Source: Ignavibacteriota bacterium
GTDB taxonomy: Bacteria; Bacteroidota; Ignavibacteria; Ignavibacteriales; Melioribacteraceae
NCBI GenBank assembly: GCA_013112585.1
Contig: JABFGH010000032.1
Span: forward strand, 1 to 51,467
Reading direction: 5' to 3'
DNA: 51,467 nucleotides
Shown: piece after piece, positions 35,147-44,948 of the stretch
Position numbering within the stretch: the stretch's first letter is position 1
Layout of the letters: every line of letters starts with the position of its first letter
Made by a program: the position numbers and the translations under genes
The notes under the pieces: model-generated
The model's database searches: none
Told to the model about the DNA's origin: nothing
Seen by the model: only the letters and a program-made list of their open reading frames with translations

Positions 35147-36602
35147 ATTTTAAATAATCGATAAGTTTATTTTTTTCTACTTTCCCTAAATCATTTTTCG
35201 GTATGTGATCAACAACGATAATTTTTTTTGGAATTTTAAAATCTGCTAATTTTATTTTCAAAAAATCCCGCATCTTTATTTCAGAATAATCTGATTTGTT
35301 ATGCAGAACGACAGCAGAACAAAGCAGTTGCCCCCACTCTGAATCATTCACCCCGAATGAATAACTATCTAAAATATTATGATGATCTTGGAGTGCTGTA
35401 TCAACTTGTCTGCAATTGATATTTTCGCCGCCGGAAATTATTATATCATCATACCTTCCTGTAATGTATAGATATCCGTTGTCGTCAACATAACCGGCAT
35501 CGTCGGAACCAAATTCCGAATTACTAATTCTATCAATTTCTCTATTTAGGTATCCTTTCATTACAGCCTTTGAAATAATATGAATACGTCCCTCCATATT
35601 CGGTTTCAGAATATTTCCCTTTTCATTTTTAATTAATATTCGGTTCCGGGAAATTGGTTTGCCTGCACAATTCATTCGCTCCATTATCTCACCCGGTTTC
35701 AGCAGTGTAACCATCGAAGCTGTTTCGGTTGCGCCATAAACAATAAAAAGTTTCCAGCCGAGTTTTAGTGCAGTTTGAATTATTTGTTTATTTATTGGTC
35801 CGCCGCCCAAAAACATACATCGTAAATCTGAATGCGGTTTTTCATTTAAATCAACTATTCTTTTTAACTGAGTCGGCACTAATGAAATTATTGTTGGCTT
35901 AAAAGATTTTATTCCTAAAAGTATATCATCAGTTTTTATTGAATTGCTTATAGCGATTGATCCGCCGCTCAGCAATGCTCTTACAATAATTGAAAATCCG
36001 CCGATGTGATAAAAAGGAAGAGTGGCAAGAAATAAATCTTTCCGGCTGAAATTTATTTCATCGTCAATGCCGCTTGCACTGTAAAATAAATTGCTGAATG
36101 ATAACTCTACTGCCTTTGGCTGACTTGTACTTCCCGAAGTAAATAAAATTAGTGATGTTTGATGAACATTTATCTTTTCGATTTTGGGATTACTATTTTC
36201 AGTCTTTTTTATTTTATCAGTAAATAAAAGTTTGTTGTGGAAATTAATTCCATCATAATTACCGGATAATCTTTCTTCAATCAGCAGCAATTTTATTTTT
36301 GAAAAAATAATCTGTTCATCAATTTCACCGGTGCTCAATCGTAAATTTAACGGAACCGGCACTGCCCCGATTTGCCAAAGTGAAAAAAGAGAAATAATAA
36401 AATCAACAGAATTTGAAAAAAGCAATCCGACTCTATCTTCTCTTTTAATATCCTTTTCAATTAATAATTCAGCAAAATTGTTAACCTTATCTGCTAAATT
36501 TTTGTAGGTAACATTTCCGCTCGAGGTTATTAGAGCATTGTCATCACCGTTAATATTTACCCTTTGCTGCAGCCAGTTTATATTTAGATCAACATCAATC
36601 AT
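35133..36602 (-). CDS. menE: o-Succinylbenzoate-CoA ligase MenE
   Basis: An ANL-superfamily adenylating enzyme of 489 residues. The P-loop-like LILFTSGSTSQPKAVEL, the YGATETASM motif, the ITGRYDDIIISGGENI hinge block and the C-terminal catalytic lysine in PKNDLGKVEKNKL are all present. It activates o-succinylbenzoate to its CoA ester. An in-frame TTG at 36626 would extend it into menC; the ATG at 36602, just past the menC stop, is preferred. Last gene of menF-D-H-B-A-C-E. Confidence 0.93.
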   Translation of the reverse strand: MIDVDLNINWLQQRVNINGDDNALITSSGNVTYKNLADKVNNFAELLIEKDIKREDRVGLLFSNSVDFIISLFSLWQIGAVPVPLNLRLSTGEIDEQIIFSKIKLLLIEERLSGNYDGINFHNKLLFTDKIKKTENSNPKIEKINVHQTSLILFTSGSTSQPKAVELSFSNLFYSASGIDDEINFSRKDLFLATLPFYHIGGFSIIVRALLSGGSIAISNSIKTDDILLGIKSFKPTIISLVPTQLKRIVDLNEKPHSDLRCMFLGGGPINKQIIQTALKLGWKLFIVYGATETASMVTLLKPGEIMERMNCAGKPISRNRILIKNEKGNILKPNMEGRIHIISKAVMKGYLNREIDRISNSEFGSDDAGYVDDNGYLYITGRYDDIIISGGENINCRQVDTALQDHHNILDSYSFGVNDSEWGQLLCSAVVLHNKSDYSEIKMRDFLKIKLADFKIPKKIIVVDHIPKNDLGKVEKNKLIDYLKSNFD

Positions 36603-36603
36603 T

Positions 36604-37674
36604 TTAAAATATATGTGAGAGGTCAATATTTTTTAAAAACAGAGAATTCCGAAAAGCCAGTGTACCATTGATGATATTCAATTGGTCATTGAATAAATCA
36701 TCTTCAAACACATTTGAAAGAGTTATGCCGTGTGCTCTTTTTTTACTTAATACCGATGCAAGATAAAGCATGTTATATCTTGATAAAGCACTTTCAAAAG
36801 ATGATGAGATAACAATCGATTTGCCTGCTGACTCAGCCATTTTTATAATCTTCAATGTATTTAATATTCCGCCAATGAGTGCAGGCTTAATAACTAAACA
36901 ACTGATATCAGAATTAATTATTTTTTCTGCATCTGTAATCATTCTTATCGATTCATCTGCCGCTATTGGAATTTTAGAATTTCGTGCAAGTTTAATTAAA
37001 TCATCAGTATCGGCAGTAGGCTGTTCGGCATATTCCAAATTGATGATCTCTAAATATTTTAATTTTTCTTCGGCTTCATTTAAACTCCACTTCCCGTTCA
37101 CATCAATCCGAAAGTTTGCTTCCTTTCCGATTACCTTTCTCGTTTTATTTAACGCCTCTAAATCATCGGAAAAATTATCTCTGCCTATCTTAAACTTTAT
37201 CGTTCCAAATCCCGCCTCTTTAAATATCAATGATGTTTCGGCAGTGTTAAATGGAGATCGTATATCAACTAAAGCATTAACTTTTATCGAACAAGATTCC
37301 GTTCGAGGTATTATTTTCCAAAGAGACTGTTCATCATAAAATTTTAACGAACTTAAAATTGATTGTTCTACAGCGGCTCTTAAAGTCGGGGTGGTGTTAA
37401 ACTGATTTAGATATTCATCAAACGACGAGGTAATTTCAGTTAACTTTTTATCTATAATTAATTTACGGCAATTATTGAGTGCAATTTCCAATTCATAAAA
37501 TGACTCAGACCCGAAGTGGGGAAGAGGTGCGCATTCGCCGTAAAATTTATTGTTGTTGATGTCAGTAATTTCAACCAAATAAATTTTTCTCTGTTTTAGT
37601 ATCGCACCGGAAGTTTTAATCGGGTTGACAAAGTTTAATTCTATCGGCTTCCAATTAAACTTTTTAAAAATCAT
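36604..37674 (-). CDS. menC: o-Succinylbenzoate synthase MenC
   Basis: A 356-residue enolase-superfamily dehydratase converting SHCHC to o-succinylbenzoate. Catalytic KFKIG lysine pair, metal ligands in RIDVNGKW (Asp), EYAEQP (Glu) and AADES (Asp), and the general-base lysine in CLVIKPAL are present. Some family members also racemise N-acyl amino acids, but the operon makes the menaquinone role clear. ATGA overlap with menA (37671-37674). Confidence 0.94.
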   Translation of the reverse strand: MIFKKFNWKPIELNFVNPIKTSGAILKQRKIYLVEITDINNNKFYGECAPLPHFGSESFYELEIALNNCRKLIIDKKLTEITSSFDEYLNQFNTTPTLRAAVEQSILSSLKFYDEQSLWKIIPRTESCSIKVNALVDIRSPFNTAETSLIFKEAGFGTIKFKIGRDNFSDDLEALNKTRKVIGKEANFRIDVNGKWSLNEAEEKLKYLEIINLEYAEQPTADTDDLIKLARNSKIPIAADESIRMITDAEKIINSDISCLVIKPALIGGILNTLKIIKMAESAGKSIVISSSFESALSRYNMLYLASVLSKKRAHGITLSNVFEDDLFNDQLNIINGTLAFRNSLFLKNIDLSHIF

Positions 37675-38567
37675 AATAAAATTCCAATAGCAAACAGTAA
37701 ACCGTAAATAGCGGAAAGCTTAGCGGTTAATTCTAAAGTTTTATTAAGTTTTTTACCCTTGTAAGTATATATCATAATAATAAGTCTAACTGCAATGGGT
37801 AATGAAAGAAGGGGAAGAAAAATAAACAAACTCTGTTTATAAGTAAAATAAACAACGAGTAAAATTGCATAGGAAATAATTGTAAACAACACATATTGAA
37901 TTCGAGTAAAACTTTGTCCGAATTTTACAGCGAGCGTATTTTTACCGTTCATTTTATCATCATCAATATCGCGGTAGTTATTCACTACAAGAACATTAGT
38001 AATTAAAGCTCCTACAGGAACAGAAACCCAAAATGCCAAAGGTGTTAAATGCAATGCCTGTACATAATATGTTCCAACGGTTCCAACAAAACCAAAAAAT
38101 ATGAATACAAAAATATCACCCAGACCATTGTATGCTAATGGCAATGGACCTGCTGTATATGCAATGCCCGCAAGTATTGATAAGATACCAATTAATAAAA
38201 TGATCCATCCGCCGACATAAACCAGGTATAATCCCAATAAAAATGCGAGTCCAAAAATTAAGGCAATACCGATTTTCATTTCTCCGGGATTAACTAATCC
38301 GGCTGCTAAAACTCTTGTTGGTCCAACTCTCTCTTTCTTATCGGTGCCGTGTAAAAAATCATAAAGATCATTTACAAAATTAGTACCGATTTGAATTAAA
38401 GCTGAACAGATTAATGCAAACAGAGCTGCAATAGGTTTAAATTCATTATCAAAAATTGCGATGGAAGTACCGATTACAACCGGCACAGCCGATGCTAATA
38501 ATGTTTTAGGGCGACTTGCTAAAAGCCATGCTTCCCACTTTGATATATTTTGAGCAGATTCAATCAT
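37671..38567 (-). CDS. menA: 1,4-Dihydroxy-2-naphthoate polyprenyltransferase MenA
   Basis: A 298-residue membrane prenyltransferase of the UbiA family with about nine helices. The two Asp-rich Mg2+/diphosphate motifs are NFVNDLYDFLHGTD and NNYRDIDDDKMNGKNTL. It joins DHNA to the polyprenyl tail in the inner membrane. It starts 9 bases after menB and overlaps menC by four. Confidence 0.95.
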   Translation of the reverse strand: MIESAQNISKWEAWLLASRPKTLLASAVPVVIGTSIAIFDNEFKPIAALFALICSALIQIGTNFVNDLYDFLHGTDKKERVGPTRVLAAGLVNPGEMKIGIALIFGLAFLLGLYLVYVGGWIILLIGILSILAGIAYTAGPLPLAYNGLGDIFVFIFFGFVGTVGTYYVQALHLTPLAFWVSVPVGALITNVLVVNNYRDIDDDKMNGKNTLAVKFGQSFTRIQYVLFTIISYAILLVVYFTYKQSLFIFLPLLSLPIAVRLIIMIYTYKGKKLNKTLELTAKLSAIYGLLFAIGILL

Positions 38568-38575
38568 AATATTAT

Positions 38576-39409
38576 CTAAGGTACCCGCGGGAATTTTTTA
38601 AAGTCCGGTTTTCTTTTTTCATTATACGCATTCTTTCCTTCCTGGGCTTCCTCGCTCATATAGTAAAGGAGGGTAGCGTTTCCGGCAAGTTCTTGTATGC
38701 CGGATTGTCCGTCAAGTTCAGCATTAAATGCCGACTTCAACAATCTAATTGCAAGCGGGCTTTTTTCTAAAATTTCTTTTGCCCATTGAACGCCTTCATT
38801 TTCCAGCTCATCAACCGGAACAACTTTGTTTACCATTCCCATCTGAAAAGCTTCTTGAGCATTATATTGACGGCACAGATACCAGATTTCACGAGCACGC
38901 TTTTGCCCTACCATTCTGGCTAAGAAGCTTGAACCGAAACCGCCGTCGAAGCTGCCGACTTTTGGTCCGGTTTGACCGAAGACAGCATTATCGGCAGCGA
39001 TAGTCATATCGCACATAACATGCAGAACATGTCCGCCGCCGATTGCGTAACCTGCAACAAGTGCAATTACAGGTTTAGGTATGCTTCGTATCTGTTTTTG
39101 AACATCTAAAATATTCAGCCGGGGAATGCCGTCGGCTCCAACATAACCTTTATCACCCCTAATAGCTTGATCGCCGCCTGAGCAGAATGCATACTTGCCG
39201 TCTTTCGCGGGTCCGTTTCCGGTTAATAAAATTACGCCTACATTGCTGTCCTCGCGTGCATCAGCAAAAGAATCATACATTTCCAAAACTGTGTCGGGTC
39301 TAAATGCGTTCCTTTTTTCCGGACGATTAATTGTAATTTTAGCAATGCCCTCAAACTTTTCATAAATAATATCTTTATATGGTTTAGCAATTTTCCAATC
39401 AACTGACAT
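38576..39409 (-). CDS. menB: 1,4-Dihydroxy-2-naphthoyl-CoA synthase MenB
   Basis: A 277-residue crotonase-fold enzyme that closes the second ring from o-succinylbenzoyl-CoA. MenB-specific [20 protein letters not shown] and [10 protein letters not shown] blocks and the C-terminal KKFPRVP tail are conserved. Translation is probably coupled to menH, which ends 9 bases upstream. Confidence 0.96.
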   Translation of the reverse strand: MSVDWKIAKPYKDIIYEKFEGIAKITINRPEKRNAFRPDTVLEMYDSFADAREDSNVGVILLTGNGPAKDGKYAFCSGGDQAIRGDKGYVGADGIPRLNILDVQKQIRSIPKPVIALVAGYAIGGGHVLHVMCDMTIAADNAVFGQTGPKVGSFDGGFGSSFLARMVGQKRAREIWYLCRQYNAQEAFQMGMVNKVVPVDELENEGVQWAKEILEKSPLAIRLLKSAFNAELDGQSGIQELAGNATLLYYMSEEAQEGKNAYNEKRKPDFKKFPRVP

Positions 39410-39418
39410 TGTTTGTCC

Positions 39419-40261
39419 TTAATATATTTTTAAGTGTTTTAAGAAATTGTTTATTAAAATAATAAATTCATTTGGTTTTTCTAAATGTGCATTATGTCCG
39501 CAGTTCTTTATTACTTCCAATTGTGAACTCCTTATCTCTGCATTCATTTGTTTATTAAAATGTAAAAATTTGCTGTCGAGTTCCCCGGTAATAAAAAGTG
39601 TTCTGCAATTTATTTCAGAAATTTTATTCCAATAAGATCTCATTGCCCCGGTACTGAAAGCCAATAGAGTATTAGCTAAGCCGGTTTTATTGCTGCGTAA
39701 TTTATTTTTTTTCATCAACTCATATTTTTTTGAATCAATATTTTTAAGAGATGAAAAAATTGGAAGTTTCAACCAGCTTTCAATAAATGAATTTATACCG
39801 AAAGCTATAAGATTTTCGGCTAATTTTTTATCGGCGTAAATTCTCTCTTCCCTCTCAGTTGGATTTTCAATTCCTGCTGTTGTGCTTTCTAATATTAACG
39901 CAGCCACTTTTGCGGGATTGCAAATTGTGTAACCCAATGCAAGCCTGCCTCCCATTGAATAACCTGCTAAAACAAATTTATCAAAACCGAAGTATTGAAC
40001 AGCAGCTTCAATAATTTTATGCTGATAGTCTTCAGAATAGAAATTGATGTTTTCCGGTGAATCAGTTTTACCATGTCCAATTAAATCAATTGCCGCCGCA
40101 AAGTAAGAATCATCAAGCTGAGGAAAAATAAACTGCCAATCAGCCGCGCTCCCGGTAAATCCGTGTAAAAATATTATCGGTGTCTCTGTTTTATTCCATT
40201 CATTTTTATTGCAGATAAGGTTTATCGAGATGTTATCTATTTCAAAATTTTTAATTGCCAT
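39419..40261 (-). CDS. menH: SHCHC synthase MenH (alpha/beta hydrolase)
   Basis: A 280-residue hydrolase-fold lyase. FLHGFTGSAADWQ, nucleophile Ser in AGYSMGGRLALG, Asp in ITGELDSKF and His in NCGHNAHLEKP form the triad; MenH eliminates pyruvate from SEPHCHC. A TTG one codon upstream (40264) is also open, but the ATG at 40261 is preferred. It overlaps the end of menD by 11 bases. Confidence 0.92.
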   Translation of the reverse strand: MAIKNFEIDNISINLICNKNEWNKTETPIIFLHGFTGSAADWQFIFPQLDDSYFAAAIDLIGHGKTDSPENINFYSEDYQHKIIEAAVQYFGFDKFVLAGYSMGGRLALGYTICNPAKVAALILESTTAGIENPTEREERIYADKKLAENLIAFGINSFIESWLKLPIFSSLKNIDSKKYELMKKNKLRSNKTGLANTLLAFSTGAMRSYWNKISEINCRTLFITGELDSKFLHFNKQMNAEIRSSQLEVIKNCGHNAHLEKPNEFIILINNFLKHLKIY

Positions 40262-42032
40262 CAAAAAAACTTGAGGTTGTTTGCGATACAGATTTCCAAA
40301 ATCTTTTTCTTTCGATAAGTGAATGAGTTGAATTAGTTTTAATTTCTAGCACCGTTAGGTTTTTGCTTTGTACTGCTTTTAATAATCCGGATTCAAAGTC
40401 ATTCCAACTTTTAATTTGATGGTGAACCCCTTCAAAGCCTTGAACGAATTTTTGAAAAGAGAGGTTATGAGGAGTTTTAAAAAATTTTGTGAAAACATTT
40501 TTATGTTCTGCAATCGGCAGCATCTCAAAAATACCGCCGCCGTTATTGTTTATTAGTACAATTGTTAAAGGGATTGATAAAAGCTTAGAAATTGATAAAC
40601 CGTTCAGGTCATGGAAAAAAGCTAAATCGCCGGTAACTAATACTGTAGGCACTTTTGCAGCTTTTGCAATCCCCATTGCGGTTGAAGTTATTCCGTCAAT
40701 TCCGCTTGCACCACGGCTGCAGTATAAATTTATTTTTGCACGTGATCCGGAGACAAAGAAATCTAAATCACGGATCGGCATGCTGTTAGAAACCATCAAG
40801 TTAAATTTTGAAGTCAAAGTCTGAGCAGCTGCGTTAATGATTTTTCCTTCAAACGGGAAAGCAGCCGAGTTAAGAAAGGCGGATTTAATTTCTTCTACTT
40901 TTTTATCAATTTTTAATAACTGTTCGCTGTAATTGTTATCAATATTTGTAACCGTACTTGATTTGAATTCACTTAAAAGTTTTTTACAAAAGCTTTCATA
41001 ATCGGATTTGAATAGACCGGCGGCTGAAAGTGAAGGATCGTGAATATCGCCGTATTTATTTACAAGAAAAATATCAGCCGAAGTTTCTTCAAAAAAATCT
41101 AATAAACTTTTTGAGGTTGGGGCGCCGCCGAATTGAATTATAAACCCGGCATCTAATTTTTTGCGTATCTCTTTTGTGCGTAAAAAATTAGCAGCATTTA
41201 CCACCATTCGTTTTTGTGAATGTTTCTTAAATCTTAAATTAGATGCGCCATCTGCAATTATTGGTAAATTATACTTCTGCGAAAGTTGGATACATAATTT
41301 TGAAAACTCATCCGAATAAAAATCGGAGCCGCAGAATATTATTCCTTTACTAGAATTTTTAATGGATGATTTAACAGCTTTCCAAAGTTTTACATTTTTT
41401 ATAGGATTAGTATTTCTCTGATTTACTTTAATATTTTCATTTAATAATAACTTGTAATCAGCAGCGTCAATCTTATCTGTATAAGCATCCGGTTCAAATG
41501 GCTTCTCAAACGGACAATTAAAATGTACCGGACCTCTATCTAAATTATCTGCAATTAAAAATCCTTCTCGGGTAATGTTTTTTAGCCGTCTGATTTTATT
41601 TATTGAAGTGCCGGGTAAACCCAAATCATAAAATTTACGAATATGGTTAGCAAAAATATTTATTTGATTTATTGTTTGATTCGCTCCCGAATATCTTAAC
41701 CGGGCTGGTCTATCGGCAGTAAAAATTAAAAGTGGAATTCTGCTTTTGTACGCTTCCACAATTGCGGGATAAAGTTCGGCTGCGGCTGTTCCGGATGTTG
41801 TTACGACTGCAGTAGGCTGATTTAATTTTTTTGCTAAACCTAATGCAAAAAAAGCTGATGATCGTTCATCTAAAATTAAATGAGTCTTAAAGTACTTCTC
41901 TCTTGAAAATGCAAATATTAAAGGTGTGCTTCGGGAACCGGGTGAAAAACAGATATGCTTTAAACCGCATTTTTTAAGTTGAGCAGCCAAAACGTCAGCC
42001 CAAAATATATTACGATTGATAGATTTTTTCAT
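40251..42032 (-). CDS. menD: SEPHCHC synthase MenD (ThDP-dependent)
   Basis: A 593-residue enzyme joining 2-oxoglutarate to isochorismate. FSPGSRSTPL, the AVVTTSGTAAAEL glutamate region, and the ThDP-binding GDLAFFHDLNGL...NNNGGGIFEMLP motif are conserved. The frame is open 33 codons further upstream, but that stretch lies inside menF and lacks family similarity; the ATG at 42032 gives the standard N-terminus and a 23-base overlap with menF. Confidence 0.95.
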   Translation of the reverse strand: MKKSINRNIFWADVLAAQLKKCGLKHICFSPGSRSTPLIFAFSREKYFKTHLILDERSSAFFALGLAKKLNQPTAVVTTSGTAAAELYPAIVEAYKSRIPLLIFTADRPARLRYSGANQTINQINIFANHIRKFYDLGLPGTSINKIRRLKNITREGFLIADNLDRGPVHFNCPFEKPFEPDAYTDKIDAADYKLLLNENIKVNQRNTNPIKNVKLWKAVKSSIKNSSKGIIFCGSDFYSDEFSKLCIQLSQKYNLPIIADGASNLRFKKHSQKRMVVNAANFLRTKEIRKKLDAGFIIQFGGAPTSKSLLDFFEETSADIFLVNKYGDIHDPSLSAAGLFKSDYESFCKKLLSEFKSSTVTNIDNNYSEQLLKIDKKVEEIKSAFLNSAAFPFEGKIINAAAQTLTSKFNLMVSNSMPIRDLDFFVSGSRAKINLYCSRGASGIDGITSTAMGIAKAAKVPTVLVTGDLAFFHDLNGLSISKLLSIPLTIVLINNNGGGIFEMLPIAEHKNVFTKFFKTPHNLSFQKFVQGFEGVHHQIKSWNDFESGLLKAVQSKNLTVLEIKTNSTHSLIERKRFWKSVSQTTSSFFDGN

Positions 42033-43407
42033 TTTCAAAAATTGATAGAATAGGTTTGAGCTTAAGTTTGGTTTCCTCAAACTCCTCTTGAGGAATGGAA
42101 CCGTCAACAATTCCGCAGCCGGCAAACGCATAAAGTTTTTTATTTTTAAGAAGTGCGGAACGAATTGCTACTGCAAACTCACCTTGTGTATCAAAATTGT
42201 ACCAACCGATAATCCCGCTGAAAAGTCCGCGCGGATAATCTTCAATTTCGCTGATCAGTTCCAAAGCAATTTCTCGCGGGGTGCCGCAAATTGCAGGAGT
42301 TGGATGAAGCCTTTTTACTATTTCTTCAATGTCTTCTGCATTATTAAGTTCGGCTTTTATTGGTGTCCATAAATGTTGAATGTTAGGCAGCTTTTTAATA
42401 AAAGGTTTTTCAAAGTAATTAATATTTTTACTGAAAGGCTGAATAGCGTTCATAACAAATTTTACAACCTCACCATATTCGCGCAAATTTTTGCTGTCGT
42501 TTAAAAGTTTTATCTCAAGTTCACTATCTTCAAAATCATTAGCGCCTCGTTTAATTGATCCGGCGAGCGCATCTGTTTCAATGTGGGTATTATTGAACGA
42601 TAAAAGCTTTTCGGGTGAGGCACCTATAAATGCAGAACCGTTTTTTTTGTATGCAAAAATATAGCAGCCTTTATAATCTTCTTTCAGTTTGTTTATAATA
42701 CGCTGAAGTGAAGGGGATTCATCTAAATCTTTTTCAACTCTGCGGGATAATACTACCTTGCTGATATGACCATTTGAAATTTCATCCAGCGCTGCATTTA
42801 TTTTTGCAGTCCATGATTCCAGGTCTTCCGGTTTTTCCTCCGGTGGTTCCGATAAATCAAAACCATTTTTTATATAAGTGCCGTTGTTAAAATCTAATAT
42901 TTTAATTCTTTCTTTGAACTTTTTCTCTAATAAATGTAATTCAGAACCATTAAATACAAAATTTACAATTGCATAATTTTTATTGGCTGTGCATAAATAA
43001 ATAATTTTAGGAATAAACCAATTGAAGGTTTCAAAATCTGTCCAAATTCCTTCTTTATTTTCTGATTCAAATTTAGATGCACCCACAGTTAAAGGGAAGG
43101 AAATATTATTGAATTCCTGATGATTATGGAAAAATTTAGATTCCCATTTTTTTAGTAGAGAAGATATTAGCGGTGAATTTGATGCGTCGGAATTTGCAAT
43201 CTCATATTCTGCATCTGAGGCAATAAATGCAAAATCTTTCCAGCTTGTATCAAAGTAGAAGAATTGTTCAAAATTTGAATTGAAAAGTTTTATTAATTTA
43301 TGTCGCTCAATTTTACCTGCTTCCAAAGCATAGCTGATAAAATATTGCTTGTCGGCTTCAACTCTTTCTTCTATATTTTCGATAAATTTACTAAAACGGC
43401 TATTCAC
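42010..43407 (-). CDS. menF: Isochorismate synthase MenF
   Basis: A 465-residue chorismate-binding enzyme. KVVLSRRVE, FIGASPEKLL, ETDALAGSIKRG, HPTPAICGTPREIA and the final GCGIVDGSIPQEEFEET block with metal-binding glutamates are those of MenF/EntC enzymes. First gene of the menaquinone operon. It starts at GTG with an aggaa Shine-Dalgarno sequence just upstream. Anthranilate synthase component I is excluded by the HPTPA.CG and isochorismate-type C-terminus, and by context. Confidence 0.94.
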   Translation of the reverse strand: MNSRFSKFIENIEERVEADKQYFISYALEAGKIERHKLIKLFNSNFEQFFYFDTSWKDFAFIASDAEYEIANSDASNSPLISSLLKKWESKFFHNHQEFNNISFPLTVGASKFESENKEGIWTDFETFNWFIPKIIYLCTANKNYAIVNFVFNGSELHLLEKKFKERIKILDFNNGTYIKNGFDLSEPPEEKPEDLESWTAKINAALDEISNGHISKVVLSRRVEKDLDESPSLQRIINKLKEDYKGCYIFAYKKNGSAFIGASPEKLLSFNNTHIETDALAGSIKRGANDFEDSELEIKLLNDSKNLREYGEVVKFVMNAIQPFSKNINYFEKPFIKKLPNIQHLWTPIKAELNNAEDIEEIVKRLHPTPAICGTPREIALELISEIEDYPRGLFSGIIGWYNFDTQGEFAVAIRSALLKNKKLYAFAGCGIVDGSIPQEEFEETKLKLKPILSIFENEKIYQS

Positions 43408-43432
43408 AAATTTCCTAAACTTTCAACAATAA

Positions 43433-43462
43433 CAAATTCAATTTAATCATTTATTTAATCAA
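43433..43462 (-). promoter_or_regulatory. Candidate Bacteroidota-type promoter of the men operon
   Basis: On the minus strand TTG (43460-43462) is followed after 19 bases by TGAATTTG (43433-43440), one mismatch from the TAnnTTTG -7 element used with a -33 TTG in Bacteroidota. Transcription would start near 43427, about 20 bases before the menF GTG. Family assignment of the host promoter type is assumed. Confidence 0.35.
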
Positions 43463-43554
43463 TATTTGGAACAAAATAGTTTCACTAATGGATCAAAAAT
43501 AAATCGATTTTAATAGAATTAATAAATGCTGCATAAAAAAGAAATGTATTTGAT

Positions 43555-44259
43555 TTACAACCCATGATGTCGTTCTCCTTGAACTGCGCTGCAGTTCTTC
43601 CTTCATTCCGCATTCGTCTTATCTATGGATTTCATCCATAGCTATTTATCTTGAAGTACTTCGTACTTCCGGAGGGGATTCAACTTAGAAATATTTATTT
43701 TGAAAAGTTTGTACTTCAGGTTATACAATTTATTTTTCCTGTTCCAAAATATTTATGACTGCAGCGCAGTCAAAAATAAATAGCCCCGAATGCAATTCGG
43801 GTTAAATGATGCGGCGATTAGATTTATCAACTACGAATGTAGTTGAAGTTACAACCCATGATGTCGTTCTCCTTGAACTGCGCTGCAGTTCTTCCTTCAT
43901 TCCATATTCGTCTTATCTATGGATTTCATCCACAGCTATTCATCTTGAAGTACTTCGTACTTCCGGAGGGGATTCGACTTAGAAATATTTATTTTTAAAA
44001 GTTCGTACTTCCGTTATACAATTTATTTTTGGTGTTACAAAATCTTTATGACTGCAACGCAGTCAAAAATAAATAGCCCCGAATGCAATTCGGGGTAAAT
44101 GATGTGGCGATTAGATTTATCAACTACGAATGTAGTTGAAGTTACACCACCATGATATCGTTCTTCTTGAACTGCGCTGCAGTTCTCCCTCATTCTACAT
44201 TCCTCTTATCTATGGATTTCATCCATAGCTATTTATCTTGAAGTACTTCGTACTTCCGG
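43555..44259. repeat. Tandem array (2.4 copies of about 294 bp) of short-loop hairpins
   Basis: Copies: 43555-43848, 43849-44141, and a partial 44142-44259. Each full copy carries six hairpins with 6-8 bp stems and 3-4 base loops. In copy 1 these are gaactgc-gct-gcagttc (43581-43597), tatggat-ttc-atccata (43624-43640), gaagtac-ttc-gtacttc (43653-43669), gactgc-agc-gcagtc (43757-43771), cccgaat-gca-attcggg (43785-43801) and caactac-gaat-gtagttg (43828-43845). There is no ORF. The remaining 245 bases before the marR gene show nothing further. Confidence 0.85.
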
Positions 44260-44504
44260 CTAAAACAATTTAACTATTTTAGATTCAGTGCGTCTAACGA
44301 TTGAACAATATAAAGTTAGATAATTTAAATTAAGTGGAAAAAACAGTGCACCTTTTAAAATCTCTTTACAAATGATTAATTGTTTTGTATGTTCTGAACA
44401 GATAAAAATTACATTAAATTTTATTAATAGTAATTTCAATATTCAAATACTTATCTAACTACGGCGAAGTAATTAAAATTAAATAATAGATTCTAAATCA
44501 GAAA

Positions 44505-44939
44505 GTGAGTTCCATTGTGAAAACAGCCAAGAAAAAATCGGTATTAGACCTCTGGTCAAAACTTACACATGCTTTTGATATGGTAAGAAAAGGTCATACA
44601 AAGCATATTTCTCAGTACAATTTAACTGTTCCCCAGTTTGGGGTTTTGGAAGTATTAAACGATAACGGTGCCATGCCGCTTAAAAAAATAAGTGAAGTGA
44701 TGCTGGTTACCGGTGCCAATATTACCTGCGTTGTGGATAACCTGGAAAAGGAAGACCTTGCAAAAAGAGTCCCTTCCAAAGAGGATAGAAGAATTATTAA
44801 TGCAGAACTTACCGAAAAAGGAAAACAAAAAGTAGCAAGTATTCTTCCCGGGTATACAAAAAATATTTCAGATCTGGTTGGTAAATTAAGTGATAATGAA
44901 CAAAAAGAATTAATGCGGTTATTAGATAAAATGCTTTAA
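44505..44939 (+). CDS. MarR-family transcriptional regulator
   Basis: A 144-residue winged-helix regulator: dimerisation helices at both ends, recognition region LKKISEVMLVTGANITCVVDNLEKEDLAKR, and the wing VPSKEDRRIINAELTEKGKQ typical of MarR. The frame opens at GTG 44505; a second GTG at 44517 has a better-spaced aagtgag upstream and may be the real start. It converges on prmA (9-base gap), so its target is not evident from position. The long hairpin array lies directly upstream. Confidence 0.88.
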   Translation: MSSIVKTAKKKSVLDLWSKLTHAFDMVRKGHTKHISQYNLTVPQFGVLEVLNDNGAMPLKKISEVMLVTGANITCVVDNLEKEDLAKRVPSKEDRRIINAELTEKGKQKVASILPGYTKNISDLVGKLSDNEQKELMRLLDKML

Positions 44940-44948
44940 TACCGCTTC

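Noticed and set aside
42033-42131. 33-residue N-terminal extension of MenD
   Set aside because: The extension lies inside menF in another frame and lacks MenD similarity; the ATG at 42032 gives the normal N-terminus.
43555-44259. CRISPR array or satellite coding for a repeat protein
   Set aside because: There are only 2.4 copies, no spacers, and stops in all frames; hairpins explain the repetition.
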